Assembly (NCBI GenBank): GCA_964632755.1
Contig: CAZWDT010000075.1
Location: forward strand, 1 to 7,621
Reading direction: 5' to 3'
Length of the DNA: 7,621 bases
Source of the DNA: JAFGMR01 sp964632755
GTDB lineage: Archaea > Halobacteriota > Methanosarcinia > Methanotrichales > Methanotrichaceae
Shown: positions 1-7,221 of the stretch, piece by piece
Layout: every line of letters begins with the position of its first letter
Numbering within the stretch: the first letter of the stretch is position 1
The notes under the pieces: model-generated
What the model saw: the letters and a program-made list of their open reading frames with translations, nothing else
Database searches by the model: none
Told to the model about the DNA's origin: nothing
Program-made: the position numbers and the translations under genes

Positions 1-1077
1 GGAATGGCCTTCGAGAGATCGTATCACCCTTCCGGTATCGGCGTCCCAGAGGCTCACAGTCCCGTTTGCATTGCCCGAGGCGAGCGTTCTTCCGTCCGGG
101 CTATAGGCGACGCTTAACTTCCGATTGCTCAGGTTCCCGAGGACCATGATAAGGCCGGTCGAATCGGCCTTCGGCCTTCGCCAGAATCCCACTGGCGGCC
201 TCATGGGGGTCTTGCCGTACTCGTCGCGGATCCGAAGCGGTATGTGCTTCGTCCCTAGGAAGAAGGGGCCGCCAGGATGATACAGCCCGGCCTGGTCCGC
301 CCCCCAGTCTAGGTTGAGCCAGACCTCGCCCGTCGTCGTGTCCAGGTGGGTGAAGATCCTCCCGATCCCGTAGCGCTCCTTCAATGCCTCGACCACATCC
401 TCGACCCGGTCTCCTGACTGGTTGACGCAACCGAGATAGACCTCGGTGTAGGCATGGCCCACGCTCCGGTTGTATGCGAGGATGATCCTCGTCGTCCCGC
501 CAATCGACTCCACGAGCGCTGCCATCAGGATTGCGAAGTCGTCGCAGTCCCCAATCCCCGAGACGTTCTTCTTCTGGCCGTTCTCCAGGGTCTGGCTGGC
601 GTATGCGTAGTAGTCGATTCCCCGGGGATCTTGAACATAGGTCCACCCCCGACTCGAGCCCCCTCCCACCTTCATGAACTGGAAGATCGCGCAGACCTGA
701 TCGATCGACAGCTCTCCTGGATAATCGGCAGCCAAGAGCAAGGCAGTATCTCGCACTATTCTCTCCCCAACGTCTACCCGGCTGTTGAAGATCCCCTTCA
801 GCTCCCCTGCTGTGCTCTTCGTCCCGCCGCTTGCAACGGTCTTGCCCCCAACCTCCGTCCACTCCATCACCTCGTCCTCCGGTACCTGGCTGATCTCCGG
901 CACTCCTTCCAGCTCCGGCGCGGCGAATGCTAGATCCTGCAGCTCTGCAAGATCCAGGCCCTCAAGCGGCGGTGTGTCTTCGGAAAAGACGAACGGCAGA
1001 TCTGCTGCATCTGCGAAGGATATGAGGAAGAATAAGAGGAGGATCGAAGCGGATAGGCGAAGGGCATGAGGGGACAT
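1..1077 (-). CDS. Secreted transglutaminase-like / WD40 protein (3' part outside window)
   Basis: The frame is open from an ATG at 1077 (complement) to the window edge, giving 359 residues with no stop. Residues 1-24 form a signal peptide: a short basic start, the hydrophobic run SILLLFFLISFA, then a small-residue cleavage site near ADA. A low-complexity acidic linker follows (about 25-75). Residues 170-260 carry a transglutaminase/cysteine-peptidase core: GDCDDFA with the candidate nucleophile Cys178, GHAYTEVY with His208, and LNLDW with Asp257, the order expected for a Cys-His-Asp triad. From about 319 a WD40 repeat begins (AYSPDGRTLASG, then VSLWDADTG, then a closing EGH), so a beta-propeller probably continues off the edge. 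The protein is probably extracytoplasmic; substrate unknown. No Shine-Dalgarno site is obvious before the ATG. A weak AT-rich box (complement of about 1102-1107) sits at leaderless distance. Domain calls rest on motifs read by eye. Confidence 0.85.
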   Translation of the reverse strand, partial: MSPHALRLSASILLLFFLISFADAADLPFVFSEDTPPLEGLDLAELQDLAFAAPELEGVPEISQVPEDEVMEWTEVGGKTVASGGTKSTAGELKGIFNSRVDVGERIVRDTALLLAADYPGELSIDQVCAIFQFMKVGGGSSRGWTYVQDPRGIDYYAYASQTLENGQKKNVSGIGDCDDFAILMAALVESIGGTTRIILAYNRSVGHAYTEVYLGCVNQSGDRVEDVVEALKERYGIGRIFTHLDTTTGEVWLNLDWGADQAGLYHPGGPFFLGTKHIPLRIRDEYGKTPMRPPVGFWRRPKADSTGLIMVLGNLSNRKLSVAYSPDGRTLASGNANGTVSLWDADTGRVIRSLEGHS

Positions 1078-1220
1078 CTGAATTTCTATTTTGTCATGTT
1101 CGTATTTGTCCTTTTCTCCTATCCAGCTACTCAGTCTCGTGATTTTGAATTAGGTTGGAGTTTCTATCACCCGTCTATAGCTAGTTATCTTATGAGATAT
1201 TTATTATTATAAGAAACATA

Positions 1221-1302
1221 ACCACAAAGGAACAAAGCCACAAAGTACGCACAAAGAACAAAGATCAAGTATTAGTCTTTGTGCCTTTGTGTCTTTGTGG
1301 TG
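1221..1302. repeat. CACAAAG-type imperfect inverted repeat
   Basis: The left arm (about 1221-1262) holds several short CACAAAG/AACAAAG units. The right arm (about 1276-1302) holds three CTTTGTG units, the reverse complement. The outer nine bases pair perfectly (ACCACAAAG with CTTTGTGGT), and the next units pair with a few mismatches. Because every unit is nearly the same, the arms can slip into several alternative hairpins. It lies in the non-coding space between divergent genes. Similar CACAAAG families occur, to my knowledge, between genes in many prokaryotes; whether this one is mobile cannot be judged from one copy. Confidence 0.7.
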
Positions 1303-1530
1303 AACGTCCGTAAGCCATGGGTGGTATTTAGCGCAGATGGTCTCATCACAGCCATATGTTATTGATTTTCAGCGTATCTTGGAATAGATTGATTGCTTCA
1401 TTGGATGGAAATAGTTATCGCTTTTATCAATGCCTGAAAAATTCTACCCATTTTTTGAGTTCACGACCCTCCTCAGATGATAGAGCCCCCATCTTTACGC
1501 GCCCGCGCTCCGCCGCCACGAGGACGCCAT

Positions 1531-1560
1531 CGATATATCCCCCCTCGCAGAGGGGGAGGT
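1531..1560 (+). promoter_or_regulatory. TATA-like box and GC hairpin in front of the ligase ATG
   Basis: GATATATC (1532-1539) is centred about 26 nt before the ATG at 1561, the usual archaeal TATA-to-start-site distance, so transcription could begin at the ATG itself (leaderless). Between them, CCCCCTC (1540-1546) and GAGGGGG (1550-1556) form a perfect 7-bp stem with a 3-base loop. A Shine-Dalgarno-like GGAGGT ends directly against the ATG, too close for normal use. No clear purine-rich BRE is seen upstream, so the promoter call is tentative. Confidence 0.35.
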
Positions 1561-2439
1561 ATGCGGCTTGGAATCGTCGTATCCGATCCAGAGGACTGGA
1601 CAGCAAAGTCCCTGGCACAAGCTTTCTCAGACATTGGCGCCGAAACCCTCATCCTCAACCTCTCGAAGCTCTGCGCAACAATCGGCGGAGATCTCGCCTT
1701 TCGAGAAGGCGAAAGCGACCTCCTGAGCCTCGACGCCATAGTCGTCAGGGACATGGGCCGCGGCCCCCCCCAGGAGGTTGCCTTTCGCTATCAGGCACTG
1801 ACCTCTCTCCAGGAGGCAGGCCAAATGATCGTCAACTCGCCAGAGGCAATACTCCGCGCGGCAAACAAGTTCGCAACAACGGTCGCCCTCCAGAGGGCTG
1901 GTGTCCCAACGCCAGAGACGACCGTCACTTCCAGCCTCGACGAAGCCGTAAAGGCTGTCGAGAGGTACGGAAAGGCCGTCTCAAAGCCGCTCTTCGGCTA
2001 CAAGGGGCGCGACCTCGCCTTGATCGAAGCCGAGGATACAACGCCACTTAAGAAGATCCTTGCAAGATCGGGCGTGATCTACCTCCAGGAGTTCATCGGC
2101 TCGGCAAGACCAAGGGACATAAGGGCCTTCGTCGTTGGAGACGATCTCGTAGGCGCCATATACAGGGTAGCCCCGCCCGGGGAGTGGATAAGCAACCTCG
2201 CACGGGGCGGAAGGGCGGAGATATGCCCCATATCGGAGGAGCTCGAGGATCTCGCCATTCGAGCCAACCGGGCTGTTGGGACCCTCTACTCCGGAGTCGA
2301 CCTCCTCGAGACGCCGGAAGGGCCGATGGTGATAGAGGTCAACGGCACACCTTCTGGAAAGGGCATATTCTCATGCCATGGGATCGACGTTGGAAAGCGA
2401 ATTGCCCGCGAGGTTGTCTCCCTGCTTTCGCAACTGTAA
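1561..2439 (+). CDS. mptN: RimK-family ATP-grasp alpha-L-glutamate ligase, probably MptN
   Basis: A 292-residue protein of the RimK/ATP-grasp family, which uses ATP to form an acylphosphate on a carboxylate and couples it to an amino acid. The N-terminal alpha/beta domain starts MRLGIVVSD. The family signature NSPEAILRAANKF spans about 92-104; the ATP-binding stretch SKPLFGYKGRD about 141-151; the adenine-contacting YLQEFIG about 174-180; DIRAFVVGD about 186-194; and metal ligands lie in GVDLLE (Asp247) and VIEVNGTPSGKG (Glu259, Asn261). In methanogens the two best-known members are MptN (tetrahydromethanopterin:alpha-L-glutamate ligase, making tetrahydrosarcinapterin) and CofF (which caps coenzyme F420). 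MptN is preferred from the overall look but not proven. The start at 1561 is chosen because homologues begin with this strand; an in-frame ATG at 1477 would add an unlikely Pro/Arg-rich tail. purA begins 38 nt downstream. Confidence 0.85.
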   Translation: MRLGIVVSDPEDWTAKSLAQAFSDIGAETLILNLSKLCATIGGDLAFREGESDLLSLDAIVVRDMGRGPPQEVAFRYQALTSLQEAGQMIVNSPEAILRAANKFATTVALQRAGVPTPETTVTSSLDEAVKAVERYGKAVSKPLFGYKGRDLALIEAEDTTPLKKILARSGVIYLQEFIGSARPRDIRAFVVGDDLVGAIYRVAPPGEWISNLARGGRAEICPISEELEDLAIRANRAVGTLYSGVDLLETPEGPMVIEVNGTPSGKGIFSCHGIDVGKRIAREVVSLLSQL

Positions 2440-2440
2440 T

Positions 2441-2457
2441 CAAAACGGTTATCTAGA
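2441..2457 (+). promoter_or_regulatory. Possible BRE/TATA promoter of purA
   Basis: The short gap after the ligase stop contains an A-rich stretch CAAAACGG followed by TTATCTAG (2449-2456), resembling a BRE plus TATA box. Its centre is about 26 nt before the purA ATG at 2478. The bases just before that ATG are pyrimidine-rich and carry no Shine-Dalgarno site. Both facts fit a leaderless purA transcript initiated inside the cluster, rather than translation only from a readthrough mRNA. Position and composition are the only evidence. Confidence 0.4.
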
Positions 2458-2477
2458 ATGCTTCCTTGTTCCGCATC

Positions 2478-3743
2478 ATGTTCACGATACTCACAGGTGC
2501 GCAGTTCGGAGACGAGGGCAAGGGGAAGGTTGTCGACCTTCTGGCCGAGAAGTACCATATAATCGCCCGCTTCCAGGGAGGGGACAACGCAGGCCATACC
2601 GTCGTCGTAGCAGATAAGACCTACAAGCTCCACCTCATCCCAAGCGGCGTCCTCCTTGGAAAGAGGCTCCTGATCGGGCCAGGGGTAGTCCTCAACCCCC
2701 GCGTCCTAATGAATGAGATAGACTCGCTTCGGCAAGAGGGGATAGAGGTCAACCTTGGAATCGATCCCAAGACGACGATCATCATGCCCTACCACATCGA
2801 GCTCGATAGCCTCCGGGAGGCTGGACGAAAGGAGAAGATCGGCACCACCAAGAGGGGAATCGGCTACGCTTACATAGACAAGTTCTCCAGAGAAGAGGTC
2901 CAGATGGGCGACCTGGCCGATCCAGCCCTGCTCGAGGCAAAGCTCGCCGAGATCGGACCAGCCAAGGAGAAGGCGATTCTGGATATGGGCGGAGATCCCT
3001 CGATCGTCCGCAATGGCCCCGCCATCGCCGAGTACCTGGAGATCGGAAAGAAGCTCAAGCAACACCTAACAGACGTCTCAAAAGAGATCAACATGGCGCT
3101 CGATATCGATAAGAGCGTGCTTGCGGAAGGAGCGCAGGGCGCCTTTCTCGATGTCATCCACGGCACCCAGAAGTTCGTTACATCCTCCTTCACGACCGCT
3201 GGGAGCGCCTGTGCTAACCTAGGGGTCGGCCCTGTCCGGGTGGACAACGTGGTCGGGGTCGTCAAGGCATACATGACCCGCGTTGGAGAGGGCCCGATGC
3301 CCACAGAGCAGTTGGGCGACATAGGAGAGCGCCTGAGGGAGAATGGCCACGAGTTTGGGACGACTACCGGAAGGCCGCGGCGCTGCGGCTGGTTCGACGC
3401 CCTAATCGGCAGAAAGTCCGTCTACCTGAACGGCTACACTGAGCTTGCACTCACAAAGCTCGACGTCCTCACTGGGATCGATCCGATCAAGATCTGCGTA
3501 GGCTACAGGCTCGGAGATGAGGTCCTCGACTACCCGCCCGAGACGACCGAGGAGTTCGCAAGATGTGTCCCCGTCTACGAGGACGCCCCAGGCTGGACCG
3601 AGGAGATCTCCGGCGCGAGGAAGTACACCGACCTTCCCCTGAAGGCCAGGTCCTATGCCGAGAGGCTGGAGGGGCTAGTTGATGTCCCCATCTCCGCCAT
3701 ATCTGTCGGCCCTGGAAGGGAAGAGACCATCTACCTGGACTAG
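2478..3743 (+). CDS. purA: Adenylosuccinate synthetase
   Basis: PurA joins IMP and aspartate using GTP to make adenylosuccinate, the first committed step from IMP to AMP, in the cytosol. The 421-residue length is normal for the full-size form. Visible motifs in order: QFGDEGKGK (9-17) with the catalytic Asp12; QGGDNAGHTV (33-42) with the catalytic His40; GTTKRGIGYAY (122-132); EGAQGAFLDVIHGTQKFVTSS starting near 217; TTTGRPRRCGWFD (295-307), the loop that binds aspartate and IMP; and LTKLDVLTG (325-333), the guanine-recognition strand. The ATG at 2478 is preferred to an in-frame TTG at 2466, because homologues begin directly with the beta strand before GDEGKGK. It follows the ligase gene by 38 nt and precedes leuS by about 42 nt. 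No missing catalytic residue was noted. Confidence 0.97.
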   Translation: MFTILTGAQFGDEGKGKVVDLLAEKYHIIARFQGGDNAGHTVVVADKTYKLHLIPSGVLLGKRLLIGPGVVLNPRVLMNEIDSLRQEGIEVNLGIDPKTTIIMPYHIELDSLREAGRKEKIGTTKRGIGYAYIDKFSREEVQMGDLADPALLEAKLAEIGPAKEKAILDMGGDPSIVRNGPAIAEYLEIGKKLKQHLTDVSKEINMALDIDKSVLAEGAQGAFLDVIHGTQKFVTSSFTTAGSACANLGVGPVRVDNVVGVVKAYMTRVGEGPMPTEQLGDIGERLRENGHEFGTTTGRPRRCGWFDALIGRKSVYLNGYTELALTKLDVLTGIDPIKICVGYRLGDEVLDYPPETTEEFARCVPVYEDAPGWTEEISGARKYTDLPLKARSYAERLEGLVDVPISAISVGPGREETIYLD

Positions 3744-3773
3744 AAGTGCAAGCCGATTCCATATTGAGATCCA

Positions 3774-3788
3774 GGAGGGAATGATACG
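3774..3788 (+). promoter_or_regulatory. Shine-Dalgarno site that points to an ACG codon as the leuS start
   Basis: GGAGGG (3774-3779) is a strong match to the complement of the archaeal 16S 3' end. Six bases after it lies ACG (3786-3788), in frame with leuS and exactly where the N-terminal helix of LeuRS should begin. The ATG at 3781 is only one base beyond the GGAGGG and in another frame. The site therefore supports initiation at or near 3786 and argues against the in-frame TTG at 3840. Confidence 0.6.
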
Positions 3789-6635
3789 ATCAAGGAATAT
3801 TCCGCCTCTGATATCGAGTCCAAGTGGCAGAGGAGATGGTTGGAAGAGGGAGCCTTCCAGGCCGATCCCGACTCCAGAAAGAAGTTCTTCATAACCATCC
3901 CATATCCTTACCTGAACGGGAACCTGCATGCTGGCCACACCAGGACCTTTACCATAGGGGACGTCGTCGCGAGGTACAGGCGAATGCGGGGAGAAAACGT
4001 CCTCTTTCCGATGGCGTTTCACGCAACCGGAACCCCGATCGTTGGCTTGAGCGAGCTTATAGCCAATCGAGACCCCCTCATATGGGACGTCTACACAAAG
4101 CTCCACGGGATTCCCGAGGAAGTCCTGGTCGACCTGACGACGCCCGAGAGGATCGTTGCCTACTTCCGAAAGGAGGCGAAGGCTGCGATGGAGAGCATCG
4201 GCTTTTCCATAGACTGGCGGCGGGAGTTCACAACGACCGATCCCCCCTACAAGAAGTTCATCGAGTGGCAGTTCGGCATACTTCACGAGATGGGGCATGT
4301 GACAAAGGGCTCCCACCCTGTGAGGTGGTGTCCTCACGACGACAATCCGGTGGAGGATCACGACATTCTGAAAGGCGAGGAGGCAACGATACTCGACTTC
4401 GCCCTGATCAAGTTCCGCGTGGGAGATAGGGTGCTTCCTTGTGCCACGCTTCGTCCCGAGACGGTCTTTGGCGTGACCAACCTCTGGGTCAACCCGGATG
4501 TGCTCCATTCGATCGTTCGCGTAAACGGCGAGACCTGGATCGTGAGCCCTGAGGCCTTCCACAAGCTTACATTCACCGACAGGACGGTTGAGAAGATAGG
4601 TGAGATCCCCGGCCGGGAGCTGATAGGCGGAAAGGCCCTAAACCCGCTCACAGGCTCAGAGGTGCTCATACTTCCTGCAAGCTTCGTCGACCCCGACAGC
4701 GGATCTGGCATAGTGATGTCGGTTCCGGCGCACGCCCCCTTCGACTACCTGGCCCTCAAGGACCTGTACGATCGAGATCTCTCGGAGTATGGAATCGTTG
4801 AGGACCTGCGAGCTATCAGGTTCATATCCCTCATCTCCGTTCCCGGCTATGGGGAGTTCCCGGCAGTCGAGGCGGTTGAGGAGCTAAAGGTTGTGGATCA
4901 GAATGATCCAAGAGCCGAGGAGGCAACGAAGCTCGTCTACCGCCGAGAGTTCCATAACGGCATCCTCAAGGAGAACACCGGCCGCTACAAGGGAATCGCT
5001 GTTCAGAAGATCAAGGATCTGCTCCTCGCCGACCTCCTCGACCAGGGCATCGCCGAGATGCTCTACGAGTTCAGCGAGACCCCGGTCATCTGTCGATGCG
5101 GCACGCCTTGCGTTATCAAGATGGTCAGAGATCAGTGGTTCTTGCAGTACTCCGATCCGGCCTGGAAGGCGATGGTCCTCGCCTGCCTTGCAGGGATGAG
5201 GCTCATCCCCGAGGAGATACGGGCCGAGTTCGTGAACAAGGTCGACTGGCTCAAGGACAAGGCCTGTGCCAGAAGGAAGGGCCTTGGGACACATCTTCCC
5301 TGGGACAAGGAGTGGCTGATCGAGTCCCTGGCAGACAGCACCATCTACATGTGCTTCTACATACTCGCCAAGTACGTCGACTCCGACCTCTCGACAGACC
5401 AGCTTTCTCCCCAGTTCTTCGACTACGTCCTCCTTGGGAAGGGCGATCCCCTGGATGTTGCAAAAGCGTGCGAGATCCCGATCGATACGCTCTCAAGGAT
5501 CAGGTCTGACTTCGTCTACTGGTACCCAGTCGACCTCCGCACCTCAGGAAAGGACCTCGTCGCAAACCACCTCCTCTTCTTCCTCTACCATCACGTAGCG
5601 ATCTTCCCAGAGTCGCTCTGGCCCCAGGCGATAGCGGTCAACGGCTTCGTCTCCCTGGAGGGCCAGAAGATGTCGAAGTCGAAGGGGCCGATCCTCACGC
5701 TGAGGCAGGCAGTCTCTGAGAACGGGGCAGACGTGACCCGTCTCTACATCCTCGCAAACGCCGAGTACACCCAAGACGCCGACTGGAGAAATGATGGCGT
5801 GGAGGCGGCGAGGAGCCAGGTGGAACGATTCTACTCGCTTGCGAGGGAGATCCTGGAGGACGATGAGATCGATCCCGAGGCCGAGCCCACGCTGATCGAT
5901 CGATGGATGCTCTCCAGGCTCCAGCAAAGAATCAAAGAGACGACAGAGGCGCTGGATGGGATCCAGACCCGCCGGGCCCTGCAAAACGCCTTCTACCACC
6001 TCATCAACGACCTGCGCTGGTACCAGCGTCGTGGAGGCAAGAACCAGCTCCGCCGCGTCCTCAGCGTCTGGGTGCGGCTGATGGCGCCGTTCATCCCCCA
6101 CATATGCGAGGAGATCTGGTCGGAGATGGAAGAAGGCCTCATAGCCTCAGCTCCATGGCCCTCGATCGACGATGGATTGATCGACAAGGAGGCGGAGCTT
6201 GCAGAGGCCTTGCTCGAAGGGATCCAGGGCGATGTAGAGGAGATCATCCGTGTAACCAAGGCCACCCCCTCGAAGATCGTCATCTTCACGTCACCCGATT
6301 GGAAGGCAGAGATGCTAGGGGTTGCCTTGGAGATCATGCAGACTGGAAAGCTGGACATGGGGCTATTGATGAAGGCCGCAATGGCCGATCCATGCATCAG
6401 GGATCACGCGAAGGAAGCCCCCAAGTACGCCCAGAGGCTTGCTCGCTCTATGCATACCCTTGCCCGGGAAACCCTGGCGATCGATGAGCTCGAGATACTC
6501 TCCAGGGAGACCGATTACCTAAAAAGGGCGTTCGGCTGCCCTGTGGAAGTGCGCTCAGCCGACCAGCCTGGGGAGGACCCCATGGGCAAGGCAAAGAACG
6601 CCGAGCCTGGGAGGCCTGCGATATACATAGAGTAG
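3786..6635 (+). CDS. leuS: Leucyl-tRNA synthetase (archaeal type), start codon uncertain
   Basis: Class Ia synthetase that charges tRNA-Leu with leucine. Counting from ACG 3786 it is 949 residues, the usual archaeal size. The N-terminal helix reads IKEYSASDIESKWQRRW, as in archaeal homologues. Next come the HIGH motif as HAGH (48-51) in PYPYLNGNLHAGHTRT; the CP1 editing domain with TLRPETVFGVTNLWV (from 221) and VPAHAPFDY (313-321) with its conserved Asp320; a cysteine cluster CRCGTPC (436-442) before DQWFLQYSD; and KMSKS (628-632). The C terminus (ending RPAIYIE) looks complete. The first conventional in-frame start, TTG 3840, would remove 18 residues of the conserved helix, so coding must begin upstream. 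No ATG, GTG or TTG exists there after the in-frame TGA around 3762. ACG 3786 has ideal ribosome-site spacing. A sequencing error is possible. It closes the ligase-purA-leuS cluster. Confidence 0.95.
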   Translation, partial: TIKEYSASDIESKWQRRWLEEGAFQADPDSRKKFFITIPYPYLNGNLHAGHTRTFTIGDVVARYRRMRGENVLFPMAFHATGTPIVGLSELIANRDPLIWDVYTKLHGIPEEVLVDLTTPERIVAYFRKEAKAAMESIGFSIDWRREFTTTDPPYKKFIEWQFGILHEMGHVTKGSHPVRWCPHDDNPVEDHDILKGEEATILDFALIKFRVGDRVLPCATLRPETVFGVTNLWVNPDVLHSIVRVNGETWIVSPEAFHKLTFTDRTVEKIGEIPGRELIGGKALNPLTGSEVLILPASFVDPDSGSGIVMSVPAHAPFDYLALKDLYDRDLSEYGIVEDLRAIRFISLISVPGYGEFPAVEAVEELKVVDQNDPRAEEATKLVYRREFHNGILKENTGRYKGIAVQKIKDLLLADLLDQGIAEMLYEFSETPVICRCGTPCVIKMVRDQWFLQYSDPAWKAMVLACLAGMRLIPEEIRAEFVNKVDWLKDKACARRKGLGTHLPWDKEWLIESLADSTIYMCFYILAKYVDSDLSTDQLSPQFFDYVLLGKGDPLDVAKACEIPIDTLSRIRSDFVYWYPVDLRTSGKDLVANHLLFFLYHHVAIFPESLWPQAIAVNGFVSLEGQKMSKSKGPILTLRQAVSENGADVTRLYILANAEYTQDADWRNDGVEAARSQVERFYSLAREILEDDEIDPEAEPTLIDRWMLSRLQQRIKETTEALDGIQTRRALQNAFYHLINDLRWYQRRGGKNQLRRVLSVWVRLMAPFIPHICEEIWSEMEEGLIASAPWPSIDDGLIDKEAELAEALLEGIQGDVEEIIRVTKATPSKIVIFTSPDWKAEMLGVALEIMQTGKLDMGLLMKAAMADPCIRDHAKEAPKYAQRLARSMHTLARETLAIDELEILSRETDYLKRAFGCPVEVRSADQPGEDPMGKAKNAEPGRPAIYIE

Positions 6636-6640
6636 GGGAT

Positions 6641-6659
6641 CGCCCGCAGCCGCCGGGCG
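6641..6659 (+). other. Small GC hairpin after the leuS stop
   Basis: CGCCCG (6641-6646) and CGGGCG (6654-6659) can form a 6-bp stem with a 7-base loop five bases after the leuS TAG. A pyrimidine-rich stretch, but no T run, follows. It could mark the 3' end of the leuS message, but archaeal termination mainly depends on T tracts, so the role is uncertain. Confidence 0.25.
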
Positions 6660-6680
6660 CCCTTCTCAAGAGTCATCTCA

Positions 6681-7103
6681 TTGGGGATAATTCGAGATGC
6701 CGATAACGATCCGGCGGGGGCGTTCCAGAGCGTTTGCGATTCGCTCAGCAGAAATGGCCTACCAGCTCCGGATAGGATTGGGAGACCTTCCCTCGGTTCT
6801 CCTCCAATCGTTCGTGTGATGGTATTGCCCGATGGCCAAAAGCCGGGGATGCTTGAGACTTTATGCATGGAATCGGTTAGGGATGACAAGATCATGCCAT
6901 GCATCGATCGCTTCTTCGAGTGTGCCGGAGACCTCGGCCATCTGCCGTCCCAGATGGACAAAGCCAAGGTGCAAGTATACCTGGCATCGAGGAGGGAGCA
7001 AGGATTGAGGATCGGCGAATCCGCCCATTCTGGATACTGGCCGTTTCAAGATGGTGCATTCGACGATTTGAGGAGGTTTCTCATCGAGGTCAGCAATCCA
7101 TGA
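6681..7103 (+). CDS. DUF3226-like protein, probably missing its N-terminal half
   Basis: From a TTG at 6681 this frame encodes 140 residues that resemble the middle and C-terminal parts of DUF3226 proteins. It begins at once with LGIIRDADNDP (DAD at 6-8), then VMVLPDGQKPGMLETLC (46-62), DKAKVQVYLAS (93-103) and a C-terminal GYWPFQDGAFDDLRRFL (118-134). Full family members, as I recall, are about 200-240 residues and start with a Toprim-like region around a VEGxxD motif; that glutamate-bearing half is absent here. The TTG has no Shine-Dalgarno site, and the frame is open back to the leuS TAG, so the start is arbitrary. It may be a decayed remnant or a truncated but expressed protein. The family's function is not established. 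The assignment rests on recalled motifs. Confidence 0.5.
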   Translation: MGIIRDADNDPAGAFQSVCDSLSRNGLPAPDRIGRPSLGSPPIVRVMVLPDGQKPGMLETLCMESVRDDKIMPCIDRFFECAGDLGHLPSQMDKAKVQVYLASRREQGLRIGESAHSGYWPFQDGAFDDLRRFLIEVSNP

Positions 7104-7185
7104 TAGCCCTCCAGCCCTCGTTTATGAATCTCGGCGCCGGGAATCGAGATCATCCTTATCTTCAATCGAGTCGCCTATTGCAACG

Positions 7186-7199
7186 GCAAAGGTTATATG
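7186..7199 (+). promoter_or_regulatory. BRE/TATA promoter of rnpB
   Basis: GCAAAGGTTATATG is an A/G-rich BRE followed by the TATA box TTATAT (7193-7198). The box is centred about 26 nt before 7222, which is also the first paired base of helix P1 in the RNase P RNA. The promoter position and the RNA structure therefore give the same 5' end independently. Confidence 0.75.
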
Positions 7200-7221
7200 C
7201 CCTCTCGCCTGATCGGCGTGT

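Larger units (their letters stand above)
1078..1560. other. AT-rich divergent intergenic region
   Basis: These 483 bases separate the minus-strand TGase-WD40 gene from the plus-strand ligase gene. The stretch up to about 1480 is clearly richer in A/T than the flanking genes, and I see no reading frame with recognisable protein motifs. It must hold the promoters of both divergent genes. It also contains the CACAAAG inverted repeat and several A/T-rich runs (for example 1196-1212) that could be TATA elements. From about 1480 to 1560 the composition turns GC-rich. An ATG at 1477 is in frame with the ligase, but the extension is proline/arginine-rich and unlike the family N terminus. I see no tRNA or box C/D RNA here. 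Confidence 0.7.

Noticed and set aside
101..862. A 253-residue minus-strand reading frame
   Set aside because: It lies in a shifted frame of the TGase-WD40 gene, which has the signal peptide and recognisable domains; the shifted translation is arginine/glycine-rich with no motifs.
454..1069. Overlapping plus-strand frames opposite the TGase-WD40 gene
   Set aside because: They are antisense shadows without recognisable domains or ribosome sites.
1221..1302. A CRISPR array from the repeated CACAAAG units
   Set aside because: Units are only about 7-8 bases, the gaps between them are a few bases, and the two arms face each other.
1477..1560. An upstream ATG extending the ligase by 28 residues
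   Set aside because: The extension is Pro/Arg/Gly-rich, precedes the conserved first strand, and covers the likely promoter.
3675..4562. A 295-residue minus-strand frame across the purA-leuS junction
   Set aside because: It runs antisense to two well-supported enzymes and shows no protein family features.
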